From positions 124,001-188,000 of the forward strand of contig CAMCXS010000001.1 of the NCBI GenBank assembly GCA_945883495.1: a stretch of 64,000 bases of DNA, given 5' to 3'. The translations under genes were made by a program, and so were the position numbers. Positions 43,421 to 52,340 of this stretch are shown here, piece by piece. Under the pieces are notes generated by a model. It was given only the letters and a program-made list of their open reading frames with translations. It had not been told where the DNA came from and searched no databases. This DNA is from Akkermansia muciniphila. Lineage in GTDB: Bacteria > Verrucomicrobiota > Verrucomicrobiia > Verrucomicrobiales > DEV007. The first letter of the stretch is position 1, and every line of letters begins with the position of its first letter.

Positions 43421-45361
43421 ATGTCCACTCCAGAGAATCGCAGCTCAGCTCCTTCCAGCGGCCGCGCTTCCTTGCGCATGCTGGACCAATTCCTGGAGAC
43501 CAACGGGCTCGGAGGTTACGCATCTTCCACCATCGGCGGCGTCCGGCTTTGGCCATCCCACGGGATGGTCGTCATCGCCAAGCACCCGCCGATCGACCGC
43601 TACGTCCTCATCAACGGCTTCGACGTTTGGGTCGAGATCGGCGCGGAGAGCATCCCGCTGAGCACCAACCGCTTTGCGAACAACCGGCACGATCCCGACG
43701 GCCGCAAGCGCATCCTCCGCTTTCGCACCCAACCGTGGCCTCGCTGGACTTTTGATTTGGATCAAGGCCGCACCCTCACTTGGGAGTGTTTCTGCCGCCA
43801 CGGCACCAATCAATTCGTCTTCCGCTGGCACCTTGAAGTCTCGCCGCACCCAGTCACGCTGCGGGTCCGTCCCCTGCTCTCGGGCCGACCGATGAATTCT
43901 CCCCGCCCGGAATCCTACCGCATGCAGCTGGAGCCAGAATGCCCGTCGCCCCGCCAGTTCGTCTGGCCGCTGCGGCCGGGCGCTCCCCCGCTCTCCATCC
44001 TCAGCGACGGCGAGTTCCACCGCCAACCGGAATGGAGCCACGGCTTCGCCTACGACAATCAAACCGCCGAGGACCTCGCCTGCCCCGGTGAGTTCCGCTG
44101 GACCTTGGAACCACGGCAAAAGGCCTACCTCATCGCCGGCACCGCCAACGAGATGAGCGAAGACCCGCGCACCGCGAATGAGGTGGCCCACCTCGCCACG
44201 AAGCTTCGCAACGCGGAGCGCACCCGCCGCAAACTCTTCCGTTCCGAACTCGATCGCGCCGCAGACCAATACATCGTAACCGGCTCCGATGGCCGCACCG
44301 TGATTTCCGGATATCCGCGAGGCACGGAAATGGGCGCGCGCGCCATGATTTCCATCCGCGGCATCTGCCTCAGTCCCGGCCGGCTCGATGTCGCCAGCGC
44401 CGTCTTGCGTACCTGGCGAGGCCGGATCGCCTCCGGAATGATGCCTTCGGAAATTTCCGAACACCGCCTCGCCGCCTCGTACACCTCGCCCGAGCCGTCC
44501 CTTTGGTACGTCGTGGCGATTTACGAATACCTGCGCGCGGCCCACCGCCAAACCCGCATAATCCCGCCTCAGGAGCGAGCGGAAATTGAGGAAAGCGTTG
44601 ACCAAATCCTCACCGGTCTTTCCCAACGCACTCACCGGGACGTCTACATGGACGAAGACAGTCTCCTGGCGGAAACCCTGGAATCGTCCGGGTCCCCAGC
44701 CCGGTCACGTACGATCAAACGGGTTCACGTCCAATCCCTTTGGCTGGCCGCCCTCCGCATTGGCGACCGCTTGGACGAAGGCCGTTGGGAAGCACTTTAC
44801 CGGACCGCTCGCCGCGAATTCGATCGCGCCTTTTGGAACGAGGAGCTCGGCCACCTCGACCGCGCCATCATTCAGTCTCCTGCCCAGCCCGTGGAACGAG
44901 TCTCCACCTTGGGGTTCGACCAAGTGCTGGCGATCGGTGGCCTCCCCATCGTCTGTGTGGACCAGGGCAAGGCAAGTTTGATCGTGCACGCGCTCGAAAT
45001 CGCTTTCGCTCAACCCGAAATGATCCAATCAGCCACCAGCCTCTCCTGGCTTTTTGGCCCGTTCATCGAGGCTTGGTACCGAGTACGCTACACCGACCCG
45101 CAAGCTTTAGAAGAAGTGAAACAGCGCTTCGTGGCGCCTTGGCGGAGTCACCTGGAGTTTGGAGGCATCAACCATCTGCCGGAAAACCAGTCGCTTTCTG
45201 GACGCTCCGTCGTGCTCGCCGCCCAAGCGCCCATACAGCCCCGGCAGACATCCTTCAGCGCGGCGGAGACCGCGGAGCTTCTCCGCATCCTGCACCTGCC
45301 CGATCTGAGGAGGAATCTCGATCCCTTTGATGACCGCCTGACGCACCCGCTGTTTCATTGA
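43421..45361 (+). CDS. glycogen-debranching-enzyme-like protein (GH133-related), altered active site
   Basis: ATG 43421 gives 646 aa. The start ETNGLGGYASSTIGGVRLWPSHGMVVI matches the N-terminal domain of bacterial/archaeal debranching enzymes, and the C-terminal part has the (alpha/alpha)6 pattern with LGFDQVLAIGGLP and ETAELLRIL. ISGYPRGTEMGARAMISIRGICL stands where active enzymes have GYPWFTDWGRDTMI, losing the Asp, and INHLPE replaces the usual ISEIFDG Glu. It may therefore be inactive, or act on another glycan. No other glycogen gene is nearby. Confidence 0.85.
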   Translation: MSTPENRSSAPSSGRASLRMLDQFLETNGLGGYASSTIGGVRLWPSHGMVVIAKHPPIDRYVLINGFDVWVEIGAESIPLSTNRFANNRHDPDGRKRILRFRTQPWPRWTFDLDQGRTLTWECFCRHGTNQFVFRWHLEVSPHPVTLRVRPLLSGRPMNSPRPESYRMQLEPECPSPRQFVWPLRPGAPPLSILSDGEFHRQPEWSHGFAYDNQTAEDLACPGEFRWTLEPRQKAYLIAGTANEMSEDPRTANEVAHLATKLRNAERTRRKLFRSELDRAADQYIVTGSDGRTVISGYPRGTEMGARAMISIRGICLSPGRLDVASAVLRTWRGRIASGMMPSEISEHRLAASYTSPEPSLWYVVAIYEYLRAAHRQTRIIPPQERAEIEESVDQILTGLSQRTHRDVYMDEDSLLAETLESSGSPARSRTIKRVHVQSLWLAALRIGDRLDEGRWEALYRTARREFDRAFWNEELGHLDRAIIQSPAQPVERVSTLGFDQVLAIGGLPIVCVDQGKASLIVHALEIAFAQPEMIQSATSLSWLFGPFIEAWYRVRYTDPQALEEVKQRFVAPWRSHLEFGGINHLPENQSLSGRSVVLAAQAPIQPRQTSFSAAETAELLRILHLPDLRRNLDPFDDRLTHPLFH

Positions 45362-45388
45362 CAGCCTTCCGCGTCCGGGACGGTCACG

Positions 45389-46636
45389 TCACCCCAAAAA
45401 CGGCGTGACGACCAACGAGGCGTTGTGCCCGCCGAATCCAAAGGAGTTGCTCACGGCCGCGCGCACCTTGGCCTCTCGGGGCTGGTGTGGCACGTAATCC
45501 AGGTCACACTCAGCATCAGGATGGTCGAGGTTAATCGTTGGCGGCACCAATCCTTCGCGAATCGCGAACACCGTGGCCGCCAGTTCCACGCCGCCAGCCG
45601 CTCCGAGCAAGTGACCAGTCATTGACTTCGTGGAACTCACCAAAAGCCCATTCTTGGCATGATCCCCAAATGTGCGCTTGATGGCGCGCGTTTCGCAAAC
45701 GTCGCCCATCATGGTCGAGGTGCCATGCGCGTTCACGTAGTCCACTTGCTCGGGGTTGAGCTTGGCGTGCCGCAGCGCGTTCTCCATGCACCGGCTCGCA
45801 CCAATGCCTTCCGCGTGCGGTGAGGTCAAGTGATAGGCATCTGCAGACACCCCGTAGCCAGCCAGCTCACAAAGGATGTTGGCGCCACGTTTTTTGGCAT
45901 GCTCCAACTCTTCAATCACCACAACGCCAGCGCCTTCACCCATGACAAATCCGTCCCGGTCCTTATCAAACGGACGGGAAGCCTTCTCGGGCTCGTCATT
46001 GCGGCAGCTCAGCGCCTTCATATTCCCGAACCCGGCCATGCCCATCGGCAGAATGGAGGCTTCAGCCCCTCCGGCGATGATCACGTCGGCATCCCCAAAT
46101 TTAATGATGCGCCAAGCTTCCCCGATGCTGTTGTTCGCCGTCGTACAGGCGGTCACGATGCACATATTCGGTCCGTGAATCCCGTACTCCATCGAGATCA
46201 TCCCACTGGCGATGTTCGTAATCATCATCGGAATCACGAACGGCGAAACCCGGGATGGGTGCCGTTGAATCAGCACCGCGTTCTCCTTTGTCAACGTATC
46301 GAGACCGCCGATTCCGCTGCCGACCAAAACCCCGGCCCGAAAGGGATCACCGGCGCTGAAATCAATCCCGGAATGCGCCACCGCCATCTTGGAGGCCGCC
46401 ATCGCGAGCTGGGTGTAGCGGTCCGCCCGGCGCGCGTCCTTGGGGTTGTTGAAATAGGGCTCTGGATTGAAGTCTCGGACTTCCCCGGCGATTTTGCACT
46501 TGTACTCGGTCGTGTCGAAAGCTTCCACTCTGCGGATGCCACTGACGCCGGACCGGAGATTGCTCCAAAACGTCTCCAAGTCGCAGCCGATCGGCGATAC
46601 GACTCCCATGCCGGTGATGACAACTCTGCGTTCCAT
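45389..46636 (-). CDS. fabF: 3-oxoacyl-[acyl-carrier-protein] synthase II
   Basis: Condensing enzyme of fatty acid elongation. ATG 46636 gives 415 aa starting MERRVVITGMGVVSPIG. The active-site Cys lies in VTACTTANNSIGEAWR, His residues in VNAHGTSTMMGD and KSMTGHLLGAAGG, and the C terminus has SFGFGGHNASLV. The usual TACATGTHAI context is TACTTANNSI, a common variant. No acpP or other fab gene is adjacent; it ends a minus-strand run that includes exbB/exbD and mglA and converges on the debranching-like gene. Confidence 0.95.
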   Translation of the reverse strand: MERRVVITGMGVVSPIGCDLETFWSNLRSGVSGIRRVEAFDTTEYKCKIAGEVRDFNPEPYFNNPKDARRADRYTQLAMAASKMAVAHSGIDFSAGDPFRAGVLVGSGIGGLDTLTKENAVLIQRHPSRVSPFVIPMMITNIASGMISMEYGIHGPNMCIVTACTTANNSIGEAWRIIKFGDADVIIAGGAEASILPMGMAGFGNMKALSCRNDEPEKASRPFDKDRDGFVMGEGAGVVVIEELEHAKKRGANILCELAGYGVSADAYHLTSPHAEGIGASRCMENALRHAKLNPEQVDYVNAHGTSTMMGDVCETRAIKRTFGDHAKNGLLVSSTKSMTGHLLGAAGGVELAATVFAIREGLVPPTINLDHPDAECDLDYVPHQPREAKVRAAVSNSFGFGGHNASLVVTPFLG

Positions 46637-46714
46637 TTGTGAGGCCGGGAAGAACCCCCATCCGCCGAAGCTTTGCAAGGGCATTTTCCGCCACCTCCAT
46701 CGGGCAGCGACTCG

Positions 46715-46954
46715 CTAAATCTCGCGAATCGGCAGCCTTTCGTTCGCGCGGCCGCACTCTGGGCATACCGGCAACGTCGATGGTGACGTATCCTGATAGT
46801 GATTGCTGCATGCTTGACAGATCACCCAGGTTTTCCGGAGACGCCACGCACTGCGGACAGTCCCGATTTTGCGGATCACCCACATCGTCCCCACCCCTCC
46901 CAGCAGCAGGAGCAGGTAAATGACCATCAACTCAGAAAGGGTGACGTGGATCAT
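46715..46954 (-). CDS. small membrane protein with zinc ribbon, 79 aa
   Basis: ATG 46954 gives a membrane helix (ELMVIYLLLLLGGVGTMWVI) followed by a basic segment and a four-cysteine ribbon: VICQACSNHYQD and PVCPECGRANERL. The Cys-x2-Cys pairs resemble a zinc ribbon. It lies between the TonB-like gene (14-base gap) and fabF. Family not recognised. Confidence 0.72.
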   Translation of the reverse strand: MIHVTLSELMVIYLLLLLGGVGTMWVIRKIGTVRSAWRLRKTWVICQACSNHYQDTSPSTLPVCPECGRANERLPIREI

Positions 46955-46968
46955 GCGCCCTCTCCACC

Positions 46969-47721
46969 TTAGCGCCGCAACTCCAGCCACCCCCACCGCC
47001 GCTCCGCTCCCGGTTCAAACCGGACGCCTTGGCGAATCTTCTCCAGCGCTCTGGGGGATATCGTGCCCTCATCCACCGACTCAGTCAGCAGGTTCATGAT
47101 CCCGCCATCAGCCCCCACCGTCACCCGCAAGCGAAGAGTCTTCCAGGAGCCCGCCCCACTCACAATCTCCTGTTTGAGTTCAGGAAGAACCTTCAAGGGC
47201 ACCGTCTGATGGCCTGGAGAGACCTCCAATGCTCCGCGGACCTCCACGAACTTCGCCCGGTCCAGTTTTCTGTATGCAGCCTCCTCCGGAGATGCCTGGC
47301 GCACAGGCAACTCCGGGAATTCGATTGCCCCAGTAGGCAGAAGCATCGGCAGCGTCTCTTCCCTCTCCGGTGCCGCCTTTGGCAGCAGTGCCACTTGGTG
47401 CCCGGAAAACGATGAGCGAAATTTCGGCGACATCTTGTTCAGGGCATACGCCGGCACTTCGCTTGCCCCTGCCCCCTGAAGATGAAAGGTGTGGTCGTCG
47501 AGTTCCCGTAAAACCTGAGCTGAGATCGGGTCCGTCGAACTCAACAGCATCGCCCCCCTGGTCCGGGGAGACCACCTGTCCGCCGGTGGGTAGGCCACCT
47601 GAAACAGGTAGAACACGACCACGTGGCCCACCAACGATACAAAAATCAGGAACATCAGTCGCCAGTTGCCCTCCCACTTGGGCGCTCGGGACCAATCAAA
47701 GATAAATTGATGCTCCTCCAT
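46969..47721 (-). CDS. TonB-like single-pass periplasmic protein, 250 aa
   Basis: ATG 47721 is preceded by a GGTGAG ribosome binding site inside the exbD end. A cytoplasmic tail is followed by one helix (LMFLIFVSLVGHVVVFYLF) and a long periplasmic region. The C-terminal part (TLRLRVTVGADGGIMNLLTESVDEGTI, ALEKIRQGVRFEPGAERRWGWLELR) is reminiscent of the TonB C-terminal domain, in which a variable strand, helix and strand end the protein. Its place directly after exbB-exbD supports an energy-transducer role, but the fold match is by eye only. Confidence 0.62.
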   Translation of the reverse strand: MEEHQFIFDWSRAPKWEGNWRLMFLIFVSLVGHVVVFYLFQVAYPPADRWSPRTRGAMLLSSTDPISAQVLRELDDHTFHLQGAGASEVPAYALNKMSPKFRSSFSGHQVALLPKAAPEREETLPMLLPTGAIEFPELPVRQASPEEAAYRKLDRAKFVEVRGALEVSPGHQTVPLKVLPELKQEIVSGAGSWKTLRLRVTVGADGGIMNLLTESVDEGTISPRALEKIRQGVRFEPGAERRWGWLELRR

Positions 47722-47726
47722 GACTC

Positions 47727-48128
47727 TCACCGGTATTGCATCGTCGCATACGCTAGATCGTAGCCACGAGTGGTAACCAATTCCGAAATCCTCATGACTA
47801 CCCCGAAAGCCGCCGTCCGGTCCGCCATAATCACGACGTGCCGGTGCTGCGGAGAGGCTTCGTCCAATGCGGTCTCTAAGTCCGCAAAGCCGATTTCCCG
47901 CTCGTTAAAGAAAATCCGTGGAGAATTGCCGGGAAGGACGGTGATGATGTGGGAACCGCTAACCGGAGGCAATATCGAGGACGAAACCGGCAGATCCACG
48001 GGAACCCCGGACTTCACCACGAAGTTGGATGAAAGCACGAAGAATACCAGTAGGAGGATAATGACATCCAGCATCGGCGCGGCGAAAAGGAGACCCGAAT
48101 TTGGGCGCAGGGTGCTTTCCAGCTTCAT
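47727..48128 (-). CDS. ExbD/TolR family protein (third copy in window)
   Basis: ATG 48128 gives 133 aa with KLESTLRPNSGLLFAAPMLD, a single helix VIILLLVFFVLSSNFVV bearing the conserved Asp at its start, and a periplasmic part (SHIITVLPGNSPRIFFNEREIGFADLETAL, HVVIMADRTAAFGVVMRISELV). It follows exbB by 65 bases and ends 5 bases before the ATG of the TonB-like gene. Confidence 0.9.
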   Translation of the reverse strand: MKLESTLRPNSGLLFAAPMLDVIILLLVFFVLSSNFVVKSGVPVDLPVSSSILPPVSGSHIITVLPGNSPRIFFNEREIGFADLETALDEASPQHRHVVIMADRTAAFGVVMRISELVTTRGYDLAYATMQYR

Positions 48129-48193
48129 ATCACCCAGCCACCATGGCGGCCCCCACCAAAGAAACAATCACTTTATGCGCTCTGCCAGCCAGG

Positions 48194-48955
48194 TCAGCGT
48201 GCCCCGCCCTCTTTCGGCCCCTTGAACGGGGTGGAAGACGCCCCGGTGGAGGGGAACTGGTCCGAGTCGCGACGGAATTCGACGATGAGACTGCGATCCG
48301 TCCGGCTGTCATGAATCAAGTTAACGATTTCAATGCCAGCCCGTTCCATGTCGTGCATCAGAGTCCGGGCGAATGAAGCCAGATACGAGTAGAAGGTAAA
48401 GGCAGGAACGGCGACGACGATTCCCAGAGCGGAAGTGATCAACGCTTCGTACAGACCTGCGGAAACCTGCTCTGATGTCGCAAAACCGCTATTTTGCTTG
48501 ATCAAAACGAAGGTGCGCATCAACCCAAGCAAAGTCCCAAGCAGACCGATCAAAGGAGTGACGTAGGCCAGATTGTGCAGAACCGCGAGATTCTTCTCCA
48601 ACCCAGGGACCTCCAATTGCCCTGCCTCCTGGACGATTTCTTTCAACTCCTCCCGCGGAGCGTCGTGACGCAGAATGGCGGCATGCACCACTCGGGCGAC
48701 TGGTCCCGGCGTTCCGGCACACTCGTGGAGAGCTTCAGCGAAATTCTTTCTCCGGACCAAGTTCGCCAGCCCCATCATGAGGTCGCTCACGCTAATTCTC
48801 GCCCGGTGAAATGCCAGATACCGCTCCAAAAAGATGCCAATAGAGAAAATGCTACATCCCAAGAGTAGCCACGTCAAAGGACCTCCCTGCCAGATCAGCG
48901 GCCCAGTTTCGGCCAGTAACGTGCTCCCCTTCATGCTTGCGTCTACGAAACTCAT
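48194..48955 (-). CDS. MotA/TolQ/ExbB proton channel family protein (second copy)
   Basis: The 253 aa protein has the three helices of the family: PLTWLLLGCSIFSIGIFLERYLAF, then NLAYVTPLIGLLGTLLGLMRTFVLI and EALITSALGIVVAVPAFTFYSYLASF, with the usual large cytoplasmic loop between the first two. A polar C-terminal tail follows. No signal extension is present, unlike the copy at 34361. It is the first gene of an exbB-exbD-tonB-like set, about 90 bases downstream of the roadblock gene. Confidence 0.92.
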   Translation of the reverse strand: MSFVDASMKGSTLLAETGPLIWQGGPLTWLLLGCSIFSIGIFLERYLAFHRARISVSDLMMGLANLVRRKNFAEALHECAGTPGPVARVVHAAILRHDAPREELKEIVQEAGQLEVPGLEKNLAVLHNLAYVTPLIGLLGTLLGLMRTFVLIKQNSGFATSEQVSAGLYEALITSALGIVVAVPAFTFYSYLASFARTLMHDMERAGIEIVNLIHDSRTDRSLIVEFRRDSDQFPSTGASSTPFKGPKEGGAR

Positions 48956-49048
48956 CTTTTTTCAAACGTGGCCCGGCATCTGTCAAGACAGTGCGCGATT
49001 CCTGAAACCATCCTCGGGGCCATCTGCATTTTTTTTGCCAACTGACCG

Positions 49049-49576
49049 CTAATTGTAGCGGAGGAAAAGGTTTTCACGCTCTTCGCTTGGCGGAGAACCG
49101 CTTGCTGGTGCCAAAACCGTCACATTCCGGATGATTTGGCCAAGATCCGCCATGATCCCTGCCGCCACTTTTCTCGCCTGGAGTCGGATTAGCCCGACCG
49201 CAACACGATTGGGAAAGACCGCCAACAACGCAAACTCAGGGGACAAAGGGGCGACGAACATGTGCATGTCCTGTCCATGACAAATCACTTCGGGCGGCTC
49301 TTGCTCCCCAATTTGCTTCGCCAACATGTGCGTCGACGCAAATAAACCAGCCGCCAAGGCACCTACGGAATCGGCCCGAGGAAGCTTCACTCCGTTCCCT
49401 GGAGATCTTTGCTCACTGACAATGACGGCTCCACTGCGCTCAATCACCGCCCCCATGCTGCATCCCGTCTCATCGAGAAAACCTCGCATGACCTCGCGGA
49501 AACGCCTCGCGGATTCCGTGGTGAGATTCAGCTGGTAGTCTCCGGAAGAAGACGGGACCGTAGATGGATCGGTCAT
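49049..49576 (-). CDS. roadblock/LC7 domain protein (MglB-like)
   Basis: ATG 49576 gives 175 aa. The core, RFREVMRGFLDETGCSMGAVIERSGAVIVSEQ then ALAAGLFASTHMLAKQIGEQEPPEVICHGQDMHMFVAPLSPEFALLAVF, follows the roadblock pattern (helix, two strands, helix, three strands). In Myxococcus MglB, a homodimeric roadblock protein, is the GTPase-activating partner of MglA. Here the gene lies 45 bases downstream of an mglA-like gene. A short disordered N terminus and polar C terminus flank the domain. Confidence 0.85.
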   Translation of the reverse strand: MTDPSTVPSSSGDYQLNLTTESARRFREVMRGFLDETGCSMGAVIERSGAVIVSEQRSPGNGVKLPRADSVGALAAGLFASTHMLAKQIGEQEPPEVICHGQDMHMFVAPLSPEFALLAVFPNRVAVGLIRLQARKVAAGIMADLGQIIRNVTVLAPASGSPPSEERENLFLRYN

Positions 49577-49621
49577 AGTTAATAGCAAGGACGGAGATCT
49601 CGATGATCGCCTTCGAAACTT

Positions 49622-50272
49622 TCAGCCCACCGTGGCACCTACCTGATCCCGGACGCCCCAGCCGGGCCCACCACCGGATGCTACGGATGCGTGGAACCGC
49701 TGCAACACCTCCTCCGCCACCGAGTTCAGTGTCGCGAACACGTTGTAGCCCTGGGATGCCACTGCCTCAACCACTGGAAAAGGGGTCGGCCGCTGGTTGA
49801 GCAACAGGTTCAGGTGCTCGACTGCAACGGCGCCAGGGACATCCCGCTTGTTGTATTGAAGGACAAACGGCAGTTCGTCCATCACCACTCCGTTCTGCGC
49901 GAGATTCTCCTCGGTCGTCCGCAACGCTTGAGCGTTCTCCTCCAATTTCTCTGGGCTCGAATCCACTACAAATACCAACCCATCCGCCCCCCGCAGCACT
50001 AACTGGCGAGTCGCGTTGTAAGCCACCTGACCTGGCACCGTGTAGAGCTGAAACTTCGTGTGATACCCCTTGATTAGCACCGCATCGATTGGCAGATAAT
50101 CAAAGAACACCGTCCGATCGGTAGATGTCGCCATGGAGAGCAAATCGCCCCTTCGGTCGTCATCGATCCGGCCATGAATATGCTGGAGATTCGTCGTCTT
50201 GCCGCTGAACGCAGGACCGCAGTAAACGATCTTGAACTGAACCTCCTTCGTGTCGTGATTTACTAACGCCAT
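49622..50272 (-). CDS. MglA-like small Ras-type GTPase
   Basis: The 216 aa protein is a small GTPase of the MglA type. The P-loop is YCGPAFSGKTTNLQHI (about 17-32), switch II region LYTVPGQVAYNATRQLVLRGADGLVFVVDSS, and the NKRD nucleotide specificity motif in LQYNKRDVPG. These match MglA closely (GPGLCGKTTNL, TVPGQVFYNA). In Myxococcus MglA sets cell polarity and drives gliding and twitching. The gene is between two roadblock-domain genes. The C-terminal tail of about 20 residues is Gly-rich. Confidence 0.92.
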   Translation of the reverse strand: MALVNHDTKEVQFKIVYCGPAFSGKTTNLQHIHGRIDDDRRGDLLSMATSTDRTVFFDYLPIDAVLIKGYHTKFQLYTVPGQVAYNATRQLVLRGADGLVFVVDSSPEKLEENAQALRTTEENLAQNGVVMDELPFVLQYNKRDVPGAVAVEHLNLLLNQRPTPFPVVEAVASQGYNVFATLNSVAEEVLQRFHASVASGGGPGWGVRDQVGATVG

Positions 50273-50348
50273 GGTTTCCCTCCGGTTTGTGATCGACTAT
50301 TCAGTCCCTAACACTATTTCGGCTACCTGCAAATCCGAGTTTGTAAAA

Positions 50349-52208
50349 TTACTCGCGCAGGGCTGCCAAGCCGCGGGCGATCAGCACAAGACGGGCCCAC
50401 AAGCCGGCATCGCCCTTCTCTCCCTCCTGCAGCACGCCCAAACAAACTTGCCCATGAGAGATGAAGCTCACTATCCCTTGGCTAGTGCGAAGCGTGAACG
50501 TCTCCCCACTCTCAAATCCCAGATCCTCAGCCAATCCCTGAATCCGCTCATACATGCGCGGCATCCGTGTGACCATCGCAGCCACTTCGGCACTATTCGC
50601 CTCCGATTTGGCCAGCACCTCGACCGGCTGCGGCACAGTGAACAAACAACAGCCAAGGACTCCAGGCAGTCCCGCCGTCAAATCAATCGCCAATTGGCGC
50701 GTGAACGGCTCTGCCCGGCAAAACACTGCCCGCAGTTCCAGGTCTTGCACCATCGGTTGCACACCAACTCCATCGAAGCGAAGCAAGCTCCTCTCTGCCC
50801 CGCTAGGCATGCTTGGCATCAATGGCGCCACCGCCTGAGCTGGAGGCGCGACAGGGCCACTGATCGCCTGAAGACTCGTGAACGACCCCACAGCCTCTCC
50901 AGCTGGAGTTTGTGGAAATGTAGCAGGGACCGGGGGAGCAAAAGCATTCATAGTGCCCGGCTTCTTCGAGCCCTCAGAGGAAGGCCCACTCAACTCATCG
51001 AGCGAATCCAGGCCCTTCCCAAAACTCATGGGAGCGGCCAGCTCCACTTCACGGCGATCTACCGTCTTTGCGTCGGGTGCGATCCGAAACGGACTGAGGA
51101 CAGGAGCCGTGGGATCGAGCAAGGCTGGGGGCGCCTCCTTCAGAGGGATAAAGCCCCGCAATGCCTCCTCCTGAGCCTGACTCTTAAATGGGTTCACCGC
51201 CGCCCTCTCCTCTGCGGTAATCGCCCCGGCCCCAGAAGAAACCTCACTTTGGGGCAACTGCCGCACAATTTCCTTCAAAGGAATGCTGACCTCGATGGCA
51301 CCGTTAACCCCTTGAAGCCCCACTTTGGCGGCTGCGTCTGCGTGCTCAACCAGCTTCGCAAGGGAAGCAACCACACGCCCCCCGATAAACTGCGGCTTCA
51401 CGAACGACCAAGGCAAATGCGTCCGCCAGTCCAAGGGCAATGCTGCCGGATTGATCCCAAGCATGGACGGCTCAATCTGTCCCAAAAGGACGTGAAAAGG
51501 AAAACTCAAGCGTAAGTCATTCACGACGCCTTGATCCCCAAGAGGTGGCTCCGGCTTGTTTGCCGGCGACACCACTGTACCCGTAATCGCAGCGAGAAAG
51601 GGCGATATTGGAGACGCACTCTCCTTGGCCGGCACGGAAGGAGCCACCTTGAACGGACTGTTCACTGTTGCTGGCAGCGGCGGCGGTCCGGTGGGCAGCT
51701 CAATCGGTTTTACTAGGGGACTGGAAAATGGACTCATCGGCGCCTGCGCCATCGCTACTCCAGAGGGCAGCGCCTGAAATGGAGTGCCCCCGCCAGAACC
51801 CACAGGAGGTAGCGGGGCCGCTACGGCCGCCTCTCCGACTCCCGCCAAACGAAGCGTCACCGGCATATCGACCGCCTCATCGATCGCTACCGTGAAGAGC
51901 TGCGGACAAGCCCGGTAGACTTGCATCAACCTCGTTGAAACCTCTGTGTCTCCAGGCTCCCACTCGGCGTCGTCCAACCGCAGCGTCACTCTTGTGGAAT
52001 GCGTCGTCACTCCCGACCTCAACTCGACCGGGATGGATTCCGCGAGAGATTCTGCCTCCACCGTGAACATGCTGTCCCGGCCAATCATCTCCGCAGGTCC
52101 AGTCACCATCCTGGAGGCCCGGTCCTGATCTCCAGAGGCGAAGGCCGGATCAAACTGATTCCCTGACTCATCGGCCAGTCCAAAAATGCTACGGAAGGGC
52201 AATGCCAT
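50349..52208 (-). CDS. multidomain protein with C-terminal roadblock-like domain, 619 aa
   Basis: There is no signal peptide. A long low-complexity Pro/Ala/Ser-rich region carries repeated S/N-Pro-Phe motifs (SPFSSP, SPFKVAP, SPFLAA, NPFKSQ, SPFRIAP). Short conserved segments recur: FPFHVLLGQIEPSML (about residue 234), VSIPLKEIVRQLP (about 306) and FIPLKEAPPALL. The last ~130 residues, LELRAVFCRAEPFTRQLAIDLTAG, GVLGCCLFTVPQPVEVLAKSE, FTLRTSQGIVSFISHGQVCLGVLQ, look like a roadblock-type domain. It precedes mglA by 76 bases, so a role as an MglA regulator or effector is inferred. Confidence 0.72.
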   Translation of the reverse strand: MALPFRSIFGLADESGNQFDPAFASGDQDRASRMVTGPAEMIGRDSMFTVEAESLAESIPVELRSGVTTHSTRVTLRLDDAEWEPGDTEVSTRLMQVYRACPQLFTVAIDEAVDMPVTLRLAGVGEAAVAAPLPPVGSGGGTPFQALPSGVAMAQAPMSPFSSPLVKPIELPTGPPPLPATVNSPFKVAPSVPAKESASPISPFLAAITGTVVSPANKPEPPLGDQGVVNDLRLSFPFHVLLGQIEPSMLGINPAALPLDWRTHLPWSFVKPQFIGGRVVASLAKLVEHADAAAKVGLQGVNGAIEVSIPLKEIVRQLPQSEVSSGAGAITAEERAAVNPFKSQAQEEALRGFIPLKEAPPALLDPTAPVLSPFRIAPDAKTVDRREVELAAPMSFGKGLDSLDELSGPSSEGSKKPGTMNAFAPPVPATFPQTPAGEAVGSFTSLQAISGPVAPPAQAVAPLMPSMPSGAERSLLRFDGVGVQPMVQDLELRAVFCRAEPFTRQLAIDLTAGLPGVLGCCLFTVPQPVEVLAKSEANSAEVAAMVTRMPRMYERIQGLAEDLGFESGETFTLRTSQGIVSFISHGQVCLGVLQEGEKGDAGLWARLVLIARGLAALRE

Positions 52209-52340
52209 GACGTTTTATCGGGTGATTAAGTGCTGTGTTGAGTGCGTCTAGTGTGGCCCACACCAGATCCTGACACGCGCACCAAACCCTATCATTCCAA
52301 GAAATCAAGCATTTAACTTGTCTTAATTCTTCGCAGCCTG

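Noticed and set aside
50271-51515. Plus-strand open frame opposite the multidomain roadblock gene.
   Set aside because: Arg/His-rich antisense translation with no domain; the minus frame has conserved segments and fits the MglA context.
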